A stretch of DNA of 8,343 nucleotides from an uncultured Actinomyces sp. (GTDB lineage: Bacteria; Actinomycetota; Actinomycetes; Actinomycetales; Actinomycetaceae). Of this stretch, positions 6,234 to 8,343 are shown piece by piece. The DNA lies in the NCBI GenBank assembly GCA_915063485.1, contig CAJZDJ010000085.1, positions 1 to 8,343 on the forward strand, given 5' to 3'. Numbering within the stretch: position 1 is the first letter of the stretch; each line of letters starts with the position of its first letter. A model generated the notes under the pieces. The model had not been told where the DNA came from, did no database searches, and saw only the letters and a list, made by a program, of their open reading frames with translations. A program made the position numbers and the translations under genes.

Positions 6234-6267
6234 ATAAATACAGGCAAGCACAAATAAATACAGGCAA
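6234..6267 (+). repeat. 14-bp direct repeat x2
   Basis: ATAAATACAGGCAA occurs at 6234-6247 and 6254-6267, a 20-bp period. The second copy runs directly into the palindromic element at 6266. Related CTGTAT/GCCTGTAT sequence flanks the other two copies, so it probably belongs to the element's margin. Confidence 0.6.
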
Positions 6268-6322
6268 AATCGTCCGTCGCCTATAATTTTTCCGTGGGGT
6301 TTTATAGGCGACGGACGATTTT
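6266..6322 (-). repeat. dispersed palindromic element, copy II (probable bidirectional terminator)
   Basis: Perfect 21-bp inverted repeat: arms 6266-6286 and 6302-6322 around a 15-base loop. Arms start with AAAATCGTCC and end with GGACGATTTT, so on either strand a GC-containing stem is followed by T residues. It lies 50 bp after the stop at 6215 and would serve as intrinsic terminator for that gene. Its reverse complement aligns throughout with copy I, including the CCCCA loop. Confidence 0.8.
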
Positions 6323-6407
6323 TCAGTATTTGACGAGCCAGCTTCAACTTCCACTACGGCAGTCAGGTGCAGTAGTGCGCCCCGTGCCCCTGAAACTTGC
6401 GCCACTA

Positions 6408-6423
6408 ACGGCGACGACGCCGT
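6408..6423. other. short hairpins in a gene-free stretch
   Basis: ACGGCG (6408-6413) and CGCCGT (6418-6423) form a perfect 6-bp stem with a 4-base loop. A second 6-bp hairpin, CTGGTA/TACCAG, lies at 6459-6474. Neither is followed by a T-run. Apart from these, bases 6323-6690 show no gene, RNA gene or strong signal that I can recognise. Confidence 0.3.
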
Positions 6424-6696
6424 CGGCCCCTAGCTACCCACTAACCGGCGCTGGCTGACTGGTAACCCTACCAGCAAAAAGTGAGCACCGAAAAGTCTAA
6501 CATCAGCGGATCAGCCTCACCTATGGTTCCCCCGCGCCCTACCCTAGTTCCCCAGGGATTTACCGACTCCTGGCAAGGCCACAAAACTTAAGCCATTTGT
6601 CTAAACAAAAGCTTGCGTCTCACTTTTCTGCGCTTGCCTACACAAAGCCACCCTCCCTTGCTTCTCTTCAGGAATCGATTCAACCGATTTCCCAAT

Positions 6697-6733
6697 ATTT
6701 GACCCAAATTGTCCAGCATTTGACCCGTCAAAT
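6697..6733. promoter_or_regulatory. operator-like ATTTGAC sites
   Basis: ATTTGACCCGTCAAAT (6718-6733) is a perfect 7-bp inverted repeat with a 2-base centre. ATTTGACCC also occurs at 6697-6705, exactly 21 bp (two helical turns) upstream. The size and spacing are typical of a dimeric regulator's binding site. It lies about 210 bp before the start of the wall-binding protein gene. No regulator is encoded nearby. Confidence 0.35.
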
Positions 6734-6755
6734 TTTTACCCGGTTATTTACATAC

Positions 6756-6812
6756 AAAATCGTCCGTTGCACATGATTTTCCGCTGTATTTTTATAGGGA
6801 AGGGACGATTTT
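6756..6812 (-). repeat. dispersed palindromic element, copy III
   Basis: Arms 6756-6776 and 6792-6812 match at 16 of 21 positions. The outer 10 bases (AAAATCGTCC) are fully conserved. The right arm (TATAGGGAAGGGACGATTTT) equals that of copy I apart from one or two bases, and is followed by GCCTGTAT in both. The left arm has decayed. It lies upstream of the wall-binding protein gene. Confidence 0.65.
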
Positions 6813-6832
6813 GCCTGTATCTGCGGCAAGCT

Positions 6833-6862
6833 TTCACACAAATTTTAGTTTGGGCATACTAT
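6833..6862 (+). promoter_or_regulatory. candidate promoter of the wall-binding protein gene
   Basis: TTCACA (6833-6838) and TACTAT (6857-6862) are separated by 18 bp and resemble -35 and -10 boxes (5/6 and 4/6 matches). Transcription would begin near 6870, giving a leader of about 70 bases. This is pattern matching only. Confidence 0.35.
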
Positions 6863-6942
6863 GTAGGTATCCACCATCGTCAAGAACCCACAATGTAGTC
6901 GCAGAACCAAACCTACTAATTCCATACCCCACAGGAATCACC

Positions 6943-8334
6943 ATGAAGTCAGACTTTTACCGGCATCGTCGCTGGTGCATCGCGTTAAGCCTGGCCTTGT
7001 CTATGGGCGCGGCAGGCGGTTTAACCACTGTCTCCACTGCCCCAGCTCAGGCCGCTAACGTAGGCACTACAGCACATCAGCCCATAGCTCCAGCGCCGAA
7101 GCCTAGCCAAGAAACCAGCCAGCCGTCGTCGGGAGAAACTTCCCCCACCACGCCCTCAGCTGAGCCCACCACTCCGGCAGCCTCACCCTCGCAGCCAGCA
7201 ACTCCAGCTCCCTCAGAAAGTGCTGATCCCGGCCAACCTAACCCCGGCCAGCCGGCCGACCCATCTCAGCCAGCTGACCCGTCTCAGCCAGCTGACCCAA
7301 CCGCACCTAACCCCAGCCAGCAACCCAGCACTAGCCCAAGCGCCCCGGCCACCTCAGCTACCCCTACGAGCCCAGCCTCTAAATCACCCAGCTCGGCTGC
7401 GGTTACCCCACCGCGCACAGACGTACCCAAAATCGCCGACGCTGACCCTAAGGGTTACTGGCTCAAAGATTCCAAGGGCTGGTGGTGGCGCAACTCTGAC
7501 GGCACTTGGCCCAAATCCCAGTGGCTGCGTGTTAAAGGCACCGTCTACTACTTCAAGGCTGACGGCTACCTAGCCAGCGGCTGGTTAAAGCTAGACAAAG
7601 ACTGGTATTTCCTGGCCGGCTCAGGCGCCCGGGTAACCGGCTGGATCACTGTCGGGGGCCGACGCTACTACCTAGACCCTGCCAGCGGGGTCATGGTGCA
7701 GGGACAAATTAACCTCTCCGGCAAGTACTACTACTTCTACGGCCTAACCGGAGACATGGCCACCGGCTGGACCAAGCACAACGGGGCGTGGCACTATTAC
7801 GACAAGTCAACTGGCGCCGCCGTACTTGGCTGGCTCAAAGATGGCGGTAAGTGGTACTACCTGAACCCCTCAACCACCGTCATGCATGTGGGCCCGCTTA
7901 GGGTGGGCGGCAAAGAATATTTCATGCAGTCCTCAGGCGCAGCCTTTGTAGGCTGGCTTAAGGTGAACAGCACCTGGCATCTGTACGGTAGCGACGGCGC
8001 CCGGGTAACTTCGGGCTGGGCTAAGGATGGCTCAGACTGGTACTACTTCAACCCTGCCACCGGCAATTACGTCACCGGTGACACGGTAATTAACGGCACG
8101 ACTTATAGGTTCTTGCCTTCAGGTAAGTGGATTGGTTACACCGCCCCTGGCGGTTACCTCCAGCCCAGCCAGTCAATCACTTCACTTGGCAGCCAAACCA
8201 ATACCCTCACCTACGGCATGAACGGGGTGAAAGTGCGTATTGTGCAGCAACGTTTGGGCTTGTGGTACTCCACTAAGCTGGCCAGTGTTGAACTGCTCCC
8301 CTTTAGTTGGACTGAGAAATCAGACACCGACTAA
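6943..8334 (+). CDS. exported protein with cell-wall-binding repeats, possibly truncated
   Basis: 463 aa from ATG 6943, chosen because AGGA (6933-6936) sits 6 bp upstream and a signal peptide starts there. The in-frame start at 6811 lies inside a palindromic repeat. The signal peptide has RHRR, a hydrophobic core and likely cleavage after APAQA (about residue 38). Residues 40-165 are Pro/Ser/Thr-rich, with a duplicated PADPSQ unit. Residues 170-400 hold about nine aromatic repeats of choline/glucan-binding type (W-hydrophobic-YY with GW turns, e.g. GWLKDGGKWYYLNPSTT), which bind wall polymers or carbohydrates. Residues 422-450 (YGMNGVKVRIVQQRLGLW) resemble the first helix of a PG_binding_1 domain. 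The stop after LLPFSWTEKSDTD cuts this domain off. Homologues often continue into that domain and further modules. It is likely a wall-attached surface protein or the non-catalytic half of a wall hydrolase. Confidence 0.82.
   Translation: MKSDFYRHRRWCIALSLALSMGAAGGLTTVSTAPAQAANVGTTAHQPIAPAPKPSQETSQPSSGETSPTTPSAEPTTPAASPSQPATPAPSESADPGQPNPGQPADPSQPADPSQPADPTAPNPSQQPSTSPSAPATSATPTSPASKSPSSAAVTPPRTDVPKIADADPKGYWLKDSKGWWWRNSDGTWPKSQWLRVKGTVYYFKADGYLASGWLKLDKDWYFLAGSGARVTGWITVGGRRYYLDPASGVMVQGQINLSGKYYYFYGLTGDMATGWTKHNGAWHYYDKSTGAAVLGWLKDGGKWYYLNPSTTVMHVGPLRVGGKEYFMQSSGAAFVGWLKVNSTWHLYGSDGARVTSGWAKDGSDWYYFNPATGNYVTGDTVINGTTYRFLPSGKWIGYTAPGGYLQPSQSITSLGSQTNTLTYGMNGVKVRIVQQRLGLWYSTKLASVELLPFSWTEKSDTD
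7258..7293 (+). repeat. 18-bp tandem repeat x2 in the linker
   Basis: Two 18-bp units (7258-7275 and 7276-7293) differ at one base. Each encodes DPSQPA in the Pro/Ser/Thr-rich linker of the wall-binding protein. Such repeats often vary in number between strains by slippage. Confidence 0.8.
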
Positions 8335-8343
8335 TGGGGAGTG

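Noticed and set aside
6205..6405. 66-aa minus-strand ORF.
   Set aside because: It runs through the palindromic element and the 14-bp repeats, has low-complexity composition and no family resemblance.
3425..6812. CRISPR array formed by the palindromic repeats.
   Set aside because: The three copies are far apart, in both orientations and without regular spacers, and no cas gene is present.

Overview
The window looks like a chromosomal piece of a moderate-GC actinobacterium, probably of the Actinomycetaceae (Varibaculum/Mobiluncus/Winkia-like). This is inferred from DUF6318-type lipoproteins, Pro/Thr-rich exported proteins with cell-wall-binding repeats, and roughly 50-55% GC. No species can be fixed from the sequence alone.

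Region 1 (1-3058) is a tandem array of two-gene units on the + strand. Each unit pairs a DUF6318-like lipoprotein with an exported PKD-domain protein whose start overlaps the lipoprotein's stop. Two full units lie here (68-1538 and 1573-3058), and bases 1-33 are the last codons of a third, upstream unit. Gene gaps are 34 bp or negative, so the array is probably one operon. The units are mosaics. The junction plus signal peptide is identical over 186 bp and the PKD half is near-identical. The lipoprotein C-terminus and the PKD-protein N-terminus have diverged strongly, and that variable stretch runs across the gene boundary. This is the most unusual feature of the window and its function is unknown.

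Region 2 (3059-3905) has no protein gene. Two consecutive hairpins (3061-3106 and 3115-3193) follow the array, then a possible structured element (3307-3366), a dispersed palindromic repeat (3425-3480), and a tRNA-Leu(GAG) on the - strand with its own terminator (3516-3546).

Region 3 (3906-6215) holds two divergent housekeeping-type genes: an aldose-1-epimerase/hexose-6-phosphate mutarotase family enzyme (-) and an AI-2E/PerM family membrane protein (+).

Region 4 (6216-6942) is a 727-bp gene-free stretch. It contains two more copies of the palindromic repeat (6266-6322 and 6756-6812), a 14-bp direct repeat, and an operator-like ATTTGAC palindrome.

Region 5 (6943-8334) encodes an exported protein with a Pro/Ser/Thr-rich linker, aromatic wall-binding repeats and the start of what looks like a peptidoglycan-binding domain. 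That domain seems to be cut short by an in-frame stop, perhaps through a frameshift.

Overall the window mixes conserved core genes with surface or secreted accessory genes. The tandem lipoprotein/PKD array suggests a diversifying cell-surface system.
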